A DNA stretch of 64,000 bases from Bacteroidota bacterium (GCA_023417065.1 JAEZGH010000057.1:124001-188000); one strand, 5' to 3'; shown: positions 1-9,466, numbered from the stretch's first letter. Notes: generated from the letters alone by a model not told the origin. Numbers and translations: made by a program.

Positions 1-1252
1 TAATGTAGGGGCTGGTGCCCGCCTGAAAGAATGGCGGCGTGTCGAAGTTGTAATTAGATCCTGAAGCAAAACTTCCGAAAACAGTTTGCACATCAGCCTC
101 TTCGACGTTGGCAGTAGCAAAATCCGCCGGTATGCCAGATCCTCCTGACGTGGCCGTATTCACTCCATGGTGCGCAAAAATATTATTTGCCACGGAAGCA
201 TTTTCACCTGCGCTATTCCAGCGAACTCCTGTTGGAAATCCGGAGATTATGGAGTTATAAACCTTTATACTTGATGAAGAGTTTATTTCAAGTGCAGCCT
301 GATAAAATCCGTTCACTGCTGCGGCGTCGCGGAATAGGCGTGGGCCAAGAACTGTCACGTTGGCGAATGTCGGCGCCGAGTGGCGTGCAACCCCACCGTG
401 GTCTGGCAGATCGCCGACGTTAGCAGTGTTGTTACTTGATGACTCCCACGCACGTGAACCTGAGAAATCGGCCTGGTTAGGGTCACGCACTACCAGTGCA
501 TGCTGAACTTTGCCGATGTAACCGCGATCTGTATCGAAGTCGTCGTCGAGTGTGGAATACGCGATCAGATACTTGTGGTTGTTGGCACCGCCGAACCATT
601 CATACGCATCGTCGTTGGCGTACGACACCATGATGTGGTCAATCTCTGTGCCGGAGCCAACTGCTCCCATGGTCAGTGAATTCAATTCGTTGTCCTGCGA
701 GAGCGCGATACCGGCGAACTCGATGCGGACATAACGCATAACTCCCGAGTTGTCGTCATCCATCGGAGCGGAATTGCCCGGCCCATAGAGGCCGTCTTCC
801 GAACCTGCCGATGACGATATTCCTTCGATGGTAGAACTCGCGCTGCCGTTGGTATAGGCACGACCCAGAATCACCACCCCACCCCAATCACCGCGGTTTC
901 TGAATCCGGGCGCTGCCTGCGACGTCATTATAATAGGATTTTCGGCAGTACCCTGCGCATCGATTTTAGCTCCGCGGTTGATGATCAGTGTGCCATCTGT
1001 CTCCTTCTCGCCAAAAATCTTCGTTCCTGCGGGTATCGTAAGCGTTGCGCCGCTCTGAACATAAACCTTTCCCCTTAGCAGATACTTCTTCGTCGCATCC
1101 AACGCTAAGCTGGAGGTGATGCTTCCTTCAAGTATCTCATATCCATCGCCGGATATTGGTGACGGATCTGCGTTGTCGTCATCGCACGAGGTAAAGACGA
1201 CCACACTAAGCATAATAATCACTGTTAGAATCTTCAAAGTTGTTTTTTTCAT
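1..1252 (-). CDS. Right-handed beta-helix-type lipoprotein, C-terminus cut by window edge
   Basis: Read on the minus strand from an ATG at 1252; the frame stays open to base 1, giving 417 codons without a stop, so the C-terminus lies outside the window. The N-terminus is a lipoprotein signal: two lysines, a hydrophobic run and VFTSC followed by three Asp, so the mature protein is probably an outer-membrane or surface lipoprotein. The body is Gly/Asn/Asp-rich, with sentences such as IPAGTKIFGE, GDWGGVVILGRA and DDAYEWFGGANNHKYLI, typical of Bacteroidota secreted beta-helix proteins. It lies 101 nt downstream of a TonB-dependent receptor on the same strand, so the two are probably co-transcribed and may act together as receptor and surface partner. 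The substrate is not visible. Confidence 0.8.
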   Translation of the reverse strand, partial: MKKTTLKILTVIIMLSVVVFTSCDDDNADPSPISGDGYEILEGSITSSLALDATKKYLLRGKVYVQSGATLTIPAGTKIFGEKETDGTLIINRGAKIDAQGTAENPIIMTSQAAPGFRNRGDWGGVVILGRAYTNGSASSTIEGISSSAGSEDGLYGPGNSAPMDDDNSGVMRYVRIEFAGIALSQDNELNSLTMGAVGSGTEIDHIMVSYANDDAYEWFGGANNHKYLIAYSTLDDDFDTDRGYIGKVQHALVVRDPNQADFSGSRAWESSSNNTANVGDLPDHGGVARHSAPTFANVTVLGPRLFRDAAAVNGFYQAALEINSSSSIKVYNSIISGFPTGVRWNSAGENASVANNIFAHHGVNTATSGGSGIPADFATANVEEADVQTVFGSFASGSNYNFDTPPFFQAGTSPYI

Positions 1253-1353
1253 GTCTTGCAATTTCTGTTACTAAACTGTCACAAGGTATGTTGCTGCCGT
1301 AACGTGGCTGTTAATACAGCGTTAGGGATTTGTTATCTATTGTCTTTAGGGGG

Positions 1354-4137
1354 TCAAAGTTTCAGTGCGTATCCGATCGACAGGTATTGTCCGTTTCTTG
1401 TCTCACGGATCACCTTATCCGTTGCAGCGTTGTCAATCTTGTTGTCCTGGTTTGCATCTTCACGGAACAAGATTCGTGAGTTGAGCAGATCTGATATTCC
1501 AATGCGGAGTTCTGATCTCTCGCCGATTCGTTTGCTTGCGGTGAGATCGATAACGTGGCGCGGCATTTCCCAGATAGTTGGAAATTCAAAATCACCAACG
1601 AACGAGATTCGCTTTCCGATTACGTTATACTGGGCATTGATCTGCAATCCTTTTTCATAATCTTCATAATACATACCGGCGTTGAGTACATATGGCGACT
1701 GGCCCTGCATTGGTCGGCGGACTTGCTCGGTAAGCGTGCCGTCGTCGTTGAGTTCGATTTCGCTGAAGATGTATGCGGCGTTGAATACCAGGGAAAGATT
1801 ATTCAGGAAACGCGATGACGAGGTGGCAGCAACAGCCTTGCGCACTTCAAGTTCGACTCCTCCATTGTTTGCTGCTTTCGCATTTTGAAACAACAATATG
1901 GGATTGTTTGCCCCTGTGATGATTCGCGTTTCAATAGGGTTTCTGAAATTTTTGTAAAACATTCCCAGGGAGATCTGCTCAGTAGAAGAAGGGTACAGCT
2001 CCCATCGCAAGTCGATATTGTGCACCGTGGCTACTTTCAGATCAGTGTTGCCAATCACGTCGAGCTGGAGGTCGAAATCATAGAATGTGAACGGCGCCAG
2101 CTCACGAAACTCCGGACGGTTCACTGTATGACTATACGCCAGTCGGAAAAGGGAGTTCGCTGAAAGGTTGTATGTCATGTTTACAAAGGGGAGGACGCTT
2201 AACACAGGGTTGTCGACATCACCTGCATTCGGACCGGGTTTTGTCTTCACCTGCATCCGGTTATACTCTGCGCGGAGGCCAGGTATCAGCAGAAACTTTT
2301 CGGAAAGGGGCAGGTTGACAGATGCATATGCGGCGCCCAGAAGATTGGTAGCTTCATAGGAGTCAGTGTTTTTCGTGTTCTCGGAGATGGTGTATCCGTT
2401 GAGGTAGTCGATATTGTCAGCGTCAAATATTTCATTCAGTGGAAGTCGCGACACTTCGGGATGAATGTTCCCACGCTGAACATATCCGATTTGCCTGGCG
2501 CTGAAGTCACGGTTTTTATACTCCAGCCAGTATCCGGTCTTCAGCTGATATTCGCCGGAGGATCGTTTGCCAAGATTAAATTCCAGGTCAAGGCGATGCG
2601 TTGCGTTCTGCTCCTTTAGTTCCTGGTAGAACCTCGCTGCATTGGCGGGATTCGCCACGGAAGGCACGAACACAACAAACGGTTCCTCCGTCCCACGATT
2701 GCGACGTGCACTTGAACGTTTCCAGTCGGGTTCAACCCGATTACCCGTGGTTACGCCTACGAGCCAGTTCACTTTCGAAGACTTGTTCGGTGTATGCTTT
2801 CCTTCAATCTGTCCGGTGTAAATACCACGCATGGCGTAGCGGAAAGAATTGTTGAGCACATCCTGTCCTTTGTCAATATCTGATCCCGTACGGATCGTGG
2901 TTTGTGTTGTTCCGAGCCGGGTATACATATTTCGGAACTCAATTCTCGAGTTTTCGGAAAGCCTGAATGTCCAGTTGGAAAGCAGTCCTAACCTCACATT
3001 GTTGGTAAACTGATCATCGTTAAAGTCGAAGAACAAACTGCCCTCACGGTTAGCATTGTAGTTGCTGTATCTCCGGAAATTAACCTGGTTCGCCTGACTG
3101 GTGTTGCTGTAACTAATGGCATTGAGGGTGCTGACGTCAATGTTTCCAATTTCAAAGTTGCGACCGAAGTCGAAGCTCATCCGGAGGTCGGGCATTGGTG
3201 TTACCTGATGTGTCGCCCAGGTGTTTTCAAACTGTCGGGATGCGTCCGCCGCGGCATTCCCCGTTAAAGGCTTGTAATTAGCCGGCGCGTCCTGCGGCAA
3301 TCGTCGCATTCCATCATCGAACCCCAGCCACTCCGTTGACGACCTTTGCTGACTGATAAAAGTGCCGAACGTGGTGTTTGAACGGTATCCTCCGGCAATT
3401 GAGAGGCGTGTGAAATTTTCTTCAACGGCGCTTTTCGTGTTAACCTGAATTACAGAGCCTGCAAATTCACCGGGGAGCTCAGCGCCTCCTGATTTGAACA
3501 CGAGCATACGATCAAGGAGTCCACTGGGAATGATATCAAACGAGAAGGCGCGACTGTCAGCTTCGGTGCTTGGGGCGATGACACCATTCAACATAACAGT
3601 ACTGTACCTGCTGTTCAAGCCTCGTACAATAACGAAACGATTGTCGCCAAGAGTAATTCCGGGAATGCGTCGTACTACCTGAGCAGCATCGCGGTCCTGT
3701 GACCTGGTAATCTGCTCCGCCGACACACCACTTACCACGAGTTTACTGTCTTTTATTGCACTGATTAGGGCGATGTCGGTATTTATCTCGCGTGTAGCTG
3801 ACACAACAACTTCCTGCAGTTCTGTTGCGTCTTCGTCTAACTGTATGACAAGTGATGTTGTTTTACCATTCTCCACTACAACATCGGGAATGACATGCGT
3901 TTTGTACGTGACAAATGAAACTGAAATATGATACGTACCGGGTTTGACGTTGCCTACTTCAAAGTTCCCTTCGACATCGGAAGCTGCTCCGACAGATGTT
4001 CCGCCTATGACAATATTTGCGCCGGCTATTGATTCACCGCTTTTTGAATCTTTGATTACACCGGTGATTGAACCCTGCGCATACGCGCCCTGAATAACAA
4101 GAAACAGTGTAACCGTGATTAGTAATCTTTGCAACAT
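1354..4137 (-). CDS. TonB-dependent outer-membrane receptor
   Basis: The 927-residue product starts at the ATG at 4137, chosen because it opens directly into a signal peptide (MLQRLLITVTLFLVIQGAYA); the frame continues 14 codons further upstream without a signal. Residues about 20-110 form a carboxypeptidase-D regulatory-like domain (GVIKDSKSGESIAGANIVI). Residues about 135-235 are the plug, with VRGLNSRYSTVMLNG and LPGEFAGSVIQVNTK. The rest is a beta-barrel ending in an aromatic/hydrophobic strand (LSIGYALKL), as expected of a complete outer-membrane barrel. Such receptors import iron chelates, glycans or other large solutes using energy from TonB-ExbBD. The downstream gene is a beta-helix lipoprotein, not a SusD homologue, so this is not a standard glycan-uptake pair. 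Ligand unknown. Confidence 0.93.
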   Translation of the reverse strand: MLQRLLITVTLFLVIQGAYAQGSITGVIKDSKSGESIAGANIVIGGTSVGAASDVEGNFEVGNVKPGTYHISVSFVTYKTHVIPDVVVENGKTTSLVIQLDEDATELQEVVVSATREINTDIALISAIKDSKLVVSGVSAEQITRSQDRDAAQVVRRIPGITLGDNRFVIVRGLNSRYSTVMLNGVIAPSTEADSRAFSFDIIPSGLLDRMLVFKSGGAELPGEFAGSVIQVNTKSAVEENFTRLSIAGGYRSNTTFGTFISQQRSSTEWLGFDDGMRRLPQDAPANYKPLTGNAAADASRQFENTWATHQVTPMPDLRMSFDFGRNFEIGNIDVSTLNAISYSNTSQANQVNFRRYSNYNANREGSLFFDFNDDQFTNNVRLGLLSNWTFRLSENSRIEFRNMYTRLGTTQTTIRTGSDIDKGQDVLNNSFRYAMRGIYTGQIEGKHTPNKSSKVNWLVGVTTGNRVEPDWKRSSARRNRGTEEPFVVFVPSVANPANAARFYQELKEQNATHRLDLEFNLGKRSSGEYQLKTGYWLEYKNRDFSARQIGYVQRGNIHPEVSRLPLNEIFDADNIDYLNGYTISENTKNTDSYEATNLLGAAYASVNLPLSEKFLLIPGLRAEYNRMQVKTKPGPNAGDVDNPVLSVLPFVNMTYNLSANSLFRLAYSHTVNRPEFRELAPFTFYDFDLQLDVIGNTDLKVATVHNIDLRWELYPSSTEQISLGMFYKNFRNPIETRIITGANNPILLFQNAKAANNGGVELEVRKAVAATSSSRFLNNLSLVFNAAYIFSEIELNDDGTLTEQVRRPMQGQSPYVLNAGMYYEDYEKGLQINAQYNVIGKRISFVGDFEFPTIWEMPRHVIDLTASKRIGERSELRIGISDLLNSRILFREDANQDNKIDNAATDKVIRETRNGQYLSIGYALKL

Positions 4138-4249
4138 ACTTTTTTGGTTGTTGATCCTGTTGCAAAGGTCGGCTCTCAATGTTACGTGGGTGGGACCATG
4201 GGATTACGAAATTGTTAACAGCACAACAGGTGAAATCATGACGGGATTG

Positions 4250-4284
4250 CTATAAAACAAAAAACCCCGGCAACTCTGCCGGGG
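4250..4284 (-). terminator. Rho-independent terminator after lemA
   Basis: On the minus strand an 8-bp stem (CCCCGGCA with TGCCGGGG, 4-nt loop) is followed by TTTTTTGTTTTATA. It sits about 30 nt after the lemA stop and isolates lemA from the TonB receptor gene downstream. Confidence 0.9.
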
Positions 4285-4316
4285 CCTCTCCAAATTGCAA
4301 GCGGAGAGTCAAGATC

Positions 4317-4898
4317 TTAGTCGAAGCTCACAGACGGAGCATCCTGCGCTTCAGCTGAAGCGCCAAATGGTTTGCGTACGGAGAAATCTTCGCCGCCACC
4401 GAACCAGCTCAGAGCGATTCTCTTAAAGAAACCACGAACATAGGTGTTATAGTTCGACACAGCTTCATTATATCGCTGACGAGCAACGTTGATACGGTTT
4501 TCCGTCCCTTCAAGCTGAGCCTGAAGATCCTGGAAGTTTTCCGTTGAACGGATCTGCGGGTATGCTTCAAAGGCAAGGTTTATCGCAGTATTAATTTTCT
4601 TTCCGGCGATTTCAAGATCCTCTGGAGTCTGGGCATTAACGATGCCTGCGCGAGCCTGGGTAACCTGGGTGAGGATTTGCTTTTCGTTTTCAGCAGCACC
4701 CTTCACGGTTTCAACAAGATTGGGAACCAGATCAGCGCGCCGTTGATACGTTGCCTGCACATCGCCGAACGCACGGTTGACCGTTTCCTGAGCCGCAACC
4801 GCCTTGTCGTAAATACCGGCACCCCACTGGACGAAGATAAAGCCCACCAGAAGAATGGCACCGACGATAACCAAAACTGTGATTAATCCTTTGCTCAT
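4317..4898 (-). CDS. lemA: LemA family membrane-anchored protein
   Basis: A 193-residue protein with one N-terminal transmembrane segment (GLITVLVIVGAILLVGFIFV) followed by a helical LemA domain: NRAFGDVQATYQRRADLVPN is the family signature near residues 40-60, and YNEAVSNYNTYVRGF is the matching C-terminal motif. I start at 4898 because the membrane segment follows at once; an in-frame ATG at 4961 would add 21 residues without family likeness. The tail is acidic and low in complexity. The function of LemA proteins is not settled; in Bacteroidota they often sit next to TPM-domain genes, but none is present here. A terminator lies downstream and a divergent lipoprotein gene 35 nt upstream, so it is probably monocistronic. 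Confidence 0.92.
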   Translation of the reverse strand: MSKGLITVLVIVGAILLVGFIFVQWGAGIYDKAVAAQETVNRAFGDVQATYQRRADLVPNLVETVKGAAENEKQILTQVTQARAGIVNAQTPEDLEIAGKKINTAINLAFEAYPQIRSTENFQDLQAQLEGTENRINVARQRYNEAVSNYNTYVRGFFKRIALSWFGGGEDFSVRKPFGASAEAQDAPSVSFD

Positions 4899-4933
4899 AT
4901 TGTTTGTGTTAATTGGGATCCAATTTAGCGAAA

Positions 4934-5491
4934 ATGGTGCAATCCCGGCTTTTGTTTTCATTTGTCATGCTTTTCATGCTGGTTTCCTGCAAAATCGACC
5001 GACGTGAGACGGTTGATCGTGACAAGTTTACCTTTCGCTACACGGATGACACCTACCTTTTCTTCCGGAACGTCCGACAAATCTATTATGACTATCAGGA
5101 TTTGCCTCAGGCACGCTGGCATGCCTACCGGCTCAGTGATCGCTACACGGGAAATCAAAGGCCCGCCATAAATCCTGTGATTGTCGTGGATTGGCATAAT
5201 CAACAAGCCAATCTGCTGGTTGAAGCAAACGAACCCCTCATGGAAGAACCGGAGATTGTGATCCGCGAAAAGAATTCCCGGTCAGGGACGTTTTACAGTT
5301 ATTCCCTCAAGGAACGTGGCCGCGAGAACATGCTGGAATTTGCGACCAAGATTTACGAGGGTATTGTGGCCGAAAATGAATTCATGATCAAATACGAAGG
5401 CACGTTCCACCCTTTGTTTCCGGAAGACGACGACGCCGACAGCTTCCGGGTAGTCATGGCGGATTATTACAGGTTAACGCGAATCTTCTAG
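4934..5491 (+). CDS. Small lipoprotein of unknown function
   Basis: A 185-residue protein beginning at 4934, where a signal peptide ending in a lipobox (MLFMLVSC, Cys about residue 19) starts; a further in-frame ATG lies at 4913. After the lipid anchor the protein is rich in Tyr, Arg and Asp (TDDTYLFFRNVRQIYYDYQ), without a motif I recognise. The C-terminus ends YYRLTRIF. It is divergent from lemA (35 nt between starts) and ends one base before the convergent prfA stop. Codon use resembles its neighbours and it looks intact. I do not recognise a family. Confidence 0.75.
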   Translation: MVQSRLLFSFVMLFMLVSCKIDRRETVDRDKFTFRYTDDTYLFFRNVRQIYYDYQDLPQARWHAYRLSDRYTGNQRPAINPVIVVDWHNQQANLLVEANEPLMEEPEIVIREKNSRSGTFYSYSLKERGRENMLEFATKIYEGIVAENEFMIKYEGTFHPLFPEDDDADSFRVVMADYYRLTRIF

Positions 5492-5492
5492 T

Positions 5493-6563
5493 TTAACGCG
5501 TTTCTGTCATTCGCTCGGCGGTGTCCGCGATGCGAAGCTGTTCGATGAAGTCGTCGAGTTCACCGTTCATAACCGCTGGAAGATTATACACCGTATAACC
5601 TATGCGGTGGTCGGTCACGCGGCTTTGTGGATAGTTGTACGTACGGATTTTTTCAGAGCGGTCACCGCTTCTTACGAGTGATCTTCGCGCGGCACCGAGC
5701 TCGTTCTGCTGTTTCTCAACCTCCATTTCGTACAGCTTCGTCTTCAACATCTGAAGCGCGCGTTCGCGGTTGCCATGCTGAGAGCGCTCTACCTGACAAG
5801 TGATCACGATGCCTGTGGGCTTATGGGTAAGCTGTACCTTGGTTTCAACCTTGTTTACGTTCTGACCTCCTGCACCGCTTGAGCGGGCTGTCTGGATTTC
5901 GATATCTGCCGGATTTACTTCCACAGCCTCAACGTCTTCAACTTCGGGGAGCGCCACGACGGATGCCGCTGAGGTATGCACCCTTCCCTGCTGTTCTGTA
6001 GCCGGAACGCGCTGAACGCGGTGTACACCTGATTCGAACTTCAACAGGCCGTAAGCACCATCGCCGCTGATGCTGCTGATAACTTCTTTATACCCGCCTG
6101 CAGTTCCTTCCGTGACGTCAAGGACGGTCATTTTCAGTCCGCGCTTGTCGCAGAAGCGCTGGTACATCCGCCAAAGGTCACCTGCAAACAAAGCAGCCTC
6201 GTCACCACCTGTTCCGGCGCGGATTTCGAGCATTACGTTCTTGTCATCGTTCGGATCCTTAGGAATCAGCAGCTCCTTCAGCTCCTGCTCCAGCTTTTCT
6301 ATCTTCGGTTCAAGCTCGTCGATTTCCAGCTTGGCGAGCTCGCGCATTTCTTCGTCCTTCTCCTTTGCCAGCACATCCTTCGCCTGACGCAAATGGCCTG
6401 TTGCTTCGGTATACTGATCGTATTTTGAGACAACTTTTTCGAGATCGCGGTATTCTTTGCTCAGCTGAGAGTATTTTTTCATGTCTGAAACGGTGTCGGG
6501 CTGGACCAGCAGTTGGCCAACTTCTTCAAACCTGAGCTTTATTTCCTGGAGTTTTTCAATCAT
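5493..6563 (-). CDS. prfA: Peptide chain release factor 1
   Basis: A 356-residue class I release factor. The peptidyl-tRNA hydrolysis motif GGQ appears in SSGAGGQNVNK near residue 235. The codon-recognition tripeptide is PAT (RVPATEQQGRVHTSA), which is the RF1 form that reads UAA and UAG; RF2 would have SPF. The N-terminal coiled coil and the IRAGTGGDEAALFAGDL segment are standard, and length matches the family. It acts in the cytoplasm on the ribosome; the glutamine of GGQ is the usual methylation site. It converges with the small lipoprotein gene, with one base between. Confidence 0.97.
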   Translation of the reverse strand: MIEKLQEIKLRFEEVGQLLVQPDTVSDMKKYSQLSKEYRDLEKVVSKYDQYTEATGHLRQAKDVLAKEKDEEMRELAKLEIDELEPKIEKLEQELKELLIPKDPNDDKNVMLEIRAGTGGDEAALFAGDLWRMYQRFCDKRGLKMTVLDVTEGTAGGYKEVISSISGDGAYGLLKFESGVHRVQRVPATEQQGRVHTSAASVVALPEVEDVEAVEVNPADIEIQTARSSGAGGQNVNKVETKVQLTHKPTGIVITCQVERSQHGNRERALQMLKTKLYEMEVEKQQNELGAARRSLVRSGDRSEKIRTYNYPQSRVTDHRIGYTVYNLPAVMNGELDDFIEQLRIADTAERMTETR

Positions 6564-6631
6564 AAATCAAAATCGGCGTGCAATTTACGAATTACACGCG
6601 AGTTAGTGTTATCCGGCTTTCGCGCTTTTGG

Positions 6632-6639
6632 TACATTTG
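6632..6639 (+). promoter_or_regulatory. Candidate -7 element (TACATTTG)
   Basis: A perfect match to the Bacteroidota -7 consensus TAnnTTTG, 31 nt before the ATG of the small lipoprotein gene at 6671. A clear TTTG -33 box is missing (TGTT at 6607-6610, 21 nt upstream, is the nearest). Confidence 0.5.
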
Positions 6640-6670
6640 ACACGGTAATGCAGCTCTAATTTTCGTGCCC

Positions 6671-7171
6671 ATGCGACGTGCCCTTGTTTTCCTTGCAATC
6701 GTTTTTTCATCCTGCGGTGGCTCACTTTCTGATGAACAGCGCAAGCAGATCAAAGAAGGAATGGAACAACAGAAAATACTGAAGGTGTCAGACGCGGAGA
6801 TTCTGGCCGAAGCCACAAAGAAGGGAAACGCTGTTCTTGCCAGCGTCAAGCCCGGGATGGAGGCACAACGGATGGATTCGCTGGCCCGCGCAGCAAAGGT
6901 TCAGATTCGCTTCGTCGTGCCCGGAAAATCGAATGCACGCGCCATCGAGCAGGACCTGATTGAAGCATATATAGCAGGGTTCGCTGAGGGAACTTCGGGT
7001 GAAAACCTGCAAAAGCTTTGGACCAGCGACGCAAAACGCGACTACGATTCGCTGCTGTTCTCACGGCCGCAGGTTCGCGTCAACAGTGACGGCGTCGAGG
7101 AACTCGAGGGAATCTGGAACGTGTACATCTCCCGTAAGGATATCATTCTCGACATTGGACGGCAGCGATAG
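6671..7171 (+). CDS. Putative lipoprotein of unknown function
   Basis: A 166-residue protein with a short lipoprotein signal (ALVFLAIVFSSCGGS, Cys15). The ATG at 6671 is preferred over a GTG two codons upstream. The mature part is helical and charged (DEQRKQIKEGMEQQKILKVS), followed by a mixed region ending in a short beta-like stretch (GIWNVYISRKDIILDI). I do not recognise the family. It is divergent from prfA and is followed by the M28 peptidase gene 81 nt downstream on the same strand. It has a good -7 element upstream. Confidence 0.72.
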   Translation: MRRALVFLAIVFSSCGGSLSDEQRKQIKEGMEQQKILKVSDAEILAEATKKGNAVLASVKPGMEAQRMDSLARAAKVQIRFVVPGKSNARAIEQDLIEAYIAGFAEGTSGENLQKLWTSDAKRDYDSLLFSRPQVRVNSDGVEELEGIWNVYISRKDIILDIGRQR

Positions 7172-7252
7172 CCCGTATAGCCCAAAAATTAAATGAACGG
7201 TATGGGGAATGTTGTGAAGTGCCTTTATTTTTAGGACTTAACTCATTAACCA

Positions 7253-8839
7253 ATGAAGAGATCTCTACTATTCACGCTGTTCTTTCTTTCTCAGAGCTTG
7301 TTCCTGGCAGCTCAGACTACCGAAAAAATTGATACTGCCATCGTATCCCGGATAAAACGCGAAGGCATGGAGCGGTCGCAGGTGATGAACATCCTGCACA
7401 TGCTTACCGATGTTCACGGTCCGCGCCTGACTAACTCTACCGGCTACCGCAACGCCGCGGAGTATGCCAGGAAGACCCTTGAGGGATTCGGCCTCGAAGG
7501 CGTTCATTTCGATCAGTGGGACGAATCATTCGGTCGCGGCTGGAACCTCAAGAAGTTCACACTCCAGAACATTAGTCCTGTTTATTCGCCTGTAATTGCT
7601 TATCCTAAAGCCTGGTCTCCTGGAATCAAAGGTTCTGTGCAGGCCGAAGCCGTATACCTGGATATTCAAAGTGAAGACGACATCAAAAAATATGAAGGCA
7701 AACTGAAGGGCAAGTATGTCCTCTTCAGCTTACCTACACCGGTAAAACCTGGATTCAAACCAGATGCAACCCGTCTGACGGATTCTGTGCTCCTTGTCAT
7801 GGCTAACTCGGGCGCAAGCGAAGACTTCAGTGGTCGCCGTTTCCGCGCCCCTACAGAACCTCAACGGTTAGCCTACTTGAAGTGGAACCTTTGTCAGAAA
7901 GAAGGCGCCCTTGCAGTTCTGGAAGCAAGTCCATCTACACGTCTTGAAGACGGTACGGTTGCTGTTGCCGGCGCTACAGTGCCTTACGCAGCCGATGTTC
8001 CTTTCAATCAACGCGTTTCTGTCTATCACGCAAAGGCTCCCAAGATTCTCCCTCAGGTCGTCGTCGCAGCTGAACACTACAACAGAATGGTGCGCCAGAT
8101 TCAGGATGGTCAGACAGTGCGTCTTGAAATGAGCCTGGAAACAGAATTCCTTCCTGATGCCCCCGGTTTCAACGTTATAGGTGAAATCCCCGGAACAGAC
8201 CTGAAAGATGAAGTCGTAATGATCGGCGCCCACCTCGACAGCTGGCACAGCGGAACAGGAAGCACCGACAACGCAAGTGGTTCTGCCGTTATGATGGAAG
8301 CCATGCGTTTGATTAAATCACTGGGCATCAGCCCACGCAGGACCATCAGAATTGCGCTGTGGGGTGGTGAAGAACAAGGTCTGCTGGGATCACGTAACTA
8401 TGTGAAGCGCGAGCTGGGACAACGCCTCGACAAGGCATACCCTTACGATTCAATCCAACTGAAACCTGCTGCTGAAAAGCTCTCCGTGTATTTCAACATG
8501 GACAATGGCTCAGGAAAATATCGCGGCATTTATCTGCAGGGTAACAGCGAGATTGCGCCGATCTTCCGCAAATGGTTTGAGCCCTTTGCAAAAATGGGTG
8601 CCGCAACTCTCACACTGCGCAATACGTCAGGAACGGATCACCTTTCATTCGATGCAATTGGCATTCCGGCGTTCCAGTTTATTCAGGATCCCCTCGAATA
8701 CGGAACACGGACTCACCATACCAGCATGGACGTGTATGACAAGGCAGTAGAAGCAGATCTGAAACACAATGCGGTAATCACAGCTGCATTTGCATGGCTC
8801 GCGGCAAACCGCGACGAGCTGTTGCCTCGCAAGAAGTAA
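7253..8839 (+). CDS. Secreted M28 family zinc aminopeptidase with PA insert
   Basis: A 528-residue protein with a signal peptide (SLLFTLFFLSQSLFLAAQ). The C-terminal half is an M28 catalytic domain with all five expected zinc ligands in order: His and Asp in GAHLDSWHSGTGSTDNASG, Glu in WGGEEQGLLGS, Asp in NMDNGSG and His in THHTSMDVYD. The first half carries a protease-associated region (residues about 120-290). M28 enzymes remove N-terminal residues from peptides, and this one should act in the periplasm or outside the cell. A terminator follows 25 nt after the stop. It looks complete and is probably transcribed alone or with the small lipoprotein before it. Confidence 0.93.
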   Translation: MKRSLLFTLFFLSQSLFLAAQTTEKIDTAIVSRIKREGMERSQVMNILHMLTDVHGPRLTNSTGYRNAAEYARKTLEGFGLEGVHFDQWDESFGRGWNLKKFTLQNISPVYSPVIAYPKAWSPGIKGSVQAEAVYLDIQSEDDIKKYEGKLKGKYVLFSLPTPVKPGFKPDATRLTDSVLLVMANSGASEDFSGRRFRAPTEPQRLAYLKWNLCQKEGALAVLEASPSTRLEDGTVAVAGATVPYAADVPFNQRVSVYHAKAPKILPQVVVAAEHYNRMVRQIQDGQTVRLEMSLETEFLPDAPGFNVIGEIPGTDLKDEVVMIGAHLDSWHSGTGSTDNASGSAVMMEAMRLIKSLGISPRRTIRIALWGGEEQGLLGSRNYVKRELGQRLDKAYPYDSIQLKPAAEKLSVYFNMDNGSGKYRGIYLQGNSEIAPIFRKWFEPFAKMGAATLTLRNTSGTDHLSFDAIGIPAFQFIQDPLEYGTRTHHTSMDVYDKAVEADLKHNAVITAAFAWLAANRDELLPRKK

Positions 8840-8863
8840 TTCAACAAGAGATGTTTTAAGTAA

Positions 8864-8888
8864 GGGGACCTCGGTCCCCTTTTTTATT
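8864..8888 (+). terminator. Terminator after the M28 peptidase gene
   Basis: GGGGACC and GGTCCCC form a 7-bp stem with a 2-nt loop, followed by TTTTTTATT on the plus strand. Confidence 0.9.
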
Positions 8889-8897
8889 CAAGACGGG

Positions 8898-9461
8898 TTA
8901 CCCTTTATGCTTCCAGCAATCCACCAAATGATCATTCACGAGACCACAGGCTTGCATGTGAGCATAGATGACGGTGCTTCCGACGAACTTGAAACCCCGT
9001 TTTTTCAGGTCTTTGCTAAGGGCATCTGATTCAGCCGTCGTAGGTGGCACTTCCTTTAGTGATTTCCACTTGTTCACGATTGGTTTATCCCCAACGAAGG
9101 ACCAGATATATTTGTCAAACGATCCAAATTCCTTTTGGACTTCAAGGAATCGTTTTGCGTTGTTGACTGCGGCTGCAACTTTGAGTCTGTTCCTCACGAT
9201 ACCGGGGTTGTCAAGGAGTTTTTCAATCTTCGCCGGCGTGAACTTGGCAACCTTGACGGGATCAAATTCAGCAAAAGCCTTTCTGTAACCTTCGCGTTTC
9301 TTCAATATGGTAGACCAGCTCAATCCCGCCTGAGCCCCTTCGAGGATGAGAAATTCAAAATGGATGCGGTCGTCATGAACTGGAACGCCCCACTCTTCAT
9401 CATGGTACCGGATGTATTCGTCAAAGCCAAGGCACCACGGACAACGAACTGGTTCTTTCAT
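8898..9461 (-). CDS. tag: DNA-3-methyladenine glycosylase I
   Basis: A 187-residue Tag protein. It excises 3-methyladenine from alkylated DNA as the first step of base excision repair. Visible family features are the Cys near the N-terminus (RCPWC), the YHDEEWGVP motif, the helix EGAQAGLSWSTILKKR, and the C-terminal GSTVIYAHMQACGLVNDH followed by DCW; these include the Cys and His residues that bind the structural zinc. Length fits the family. Its start lies 5 nt after the stop of the trans-sulfuration enzyme gene, so the two form a two-gene operon without an obvious shared pathway. Confidence 0.95.
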   Translation of the reverse strand: MKEPVRCPWCLGFDEYIRYHDEEWGVPVHDDRIHFEFLILEGAQAGLSWSTILKKREGYRKAFAEFDPVKVAKFTPAKIEKLLDNPGIVRNRLKVAAAVNNAKRFLEVQKEFGSFDKYIWSFVGDKPIVNKWKSLKEVPPTTAESDALSKDLKKRGFKFVGSTVIYAHMQACGLVNDHLVDCWKHKG

Positions 9462-9466
9462 AATTA

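Noticed and set aside
9083..9288. Long plus-strand frames inside tag and the trans-sulfuration gene
   Set aside because: They are antisense shadows of well-supported genes.
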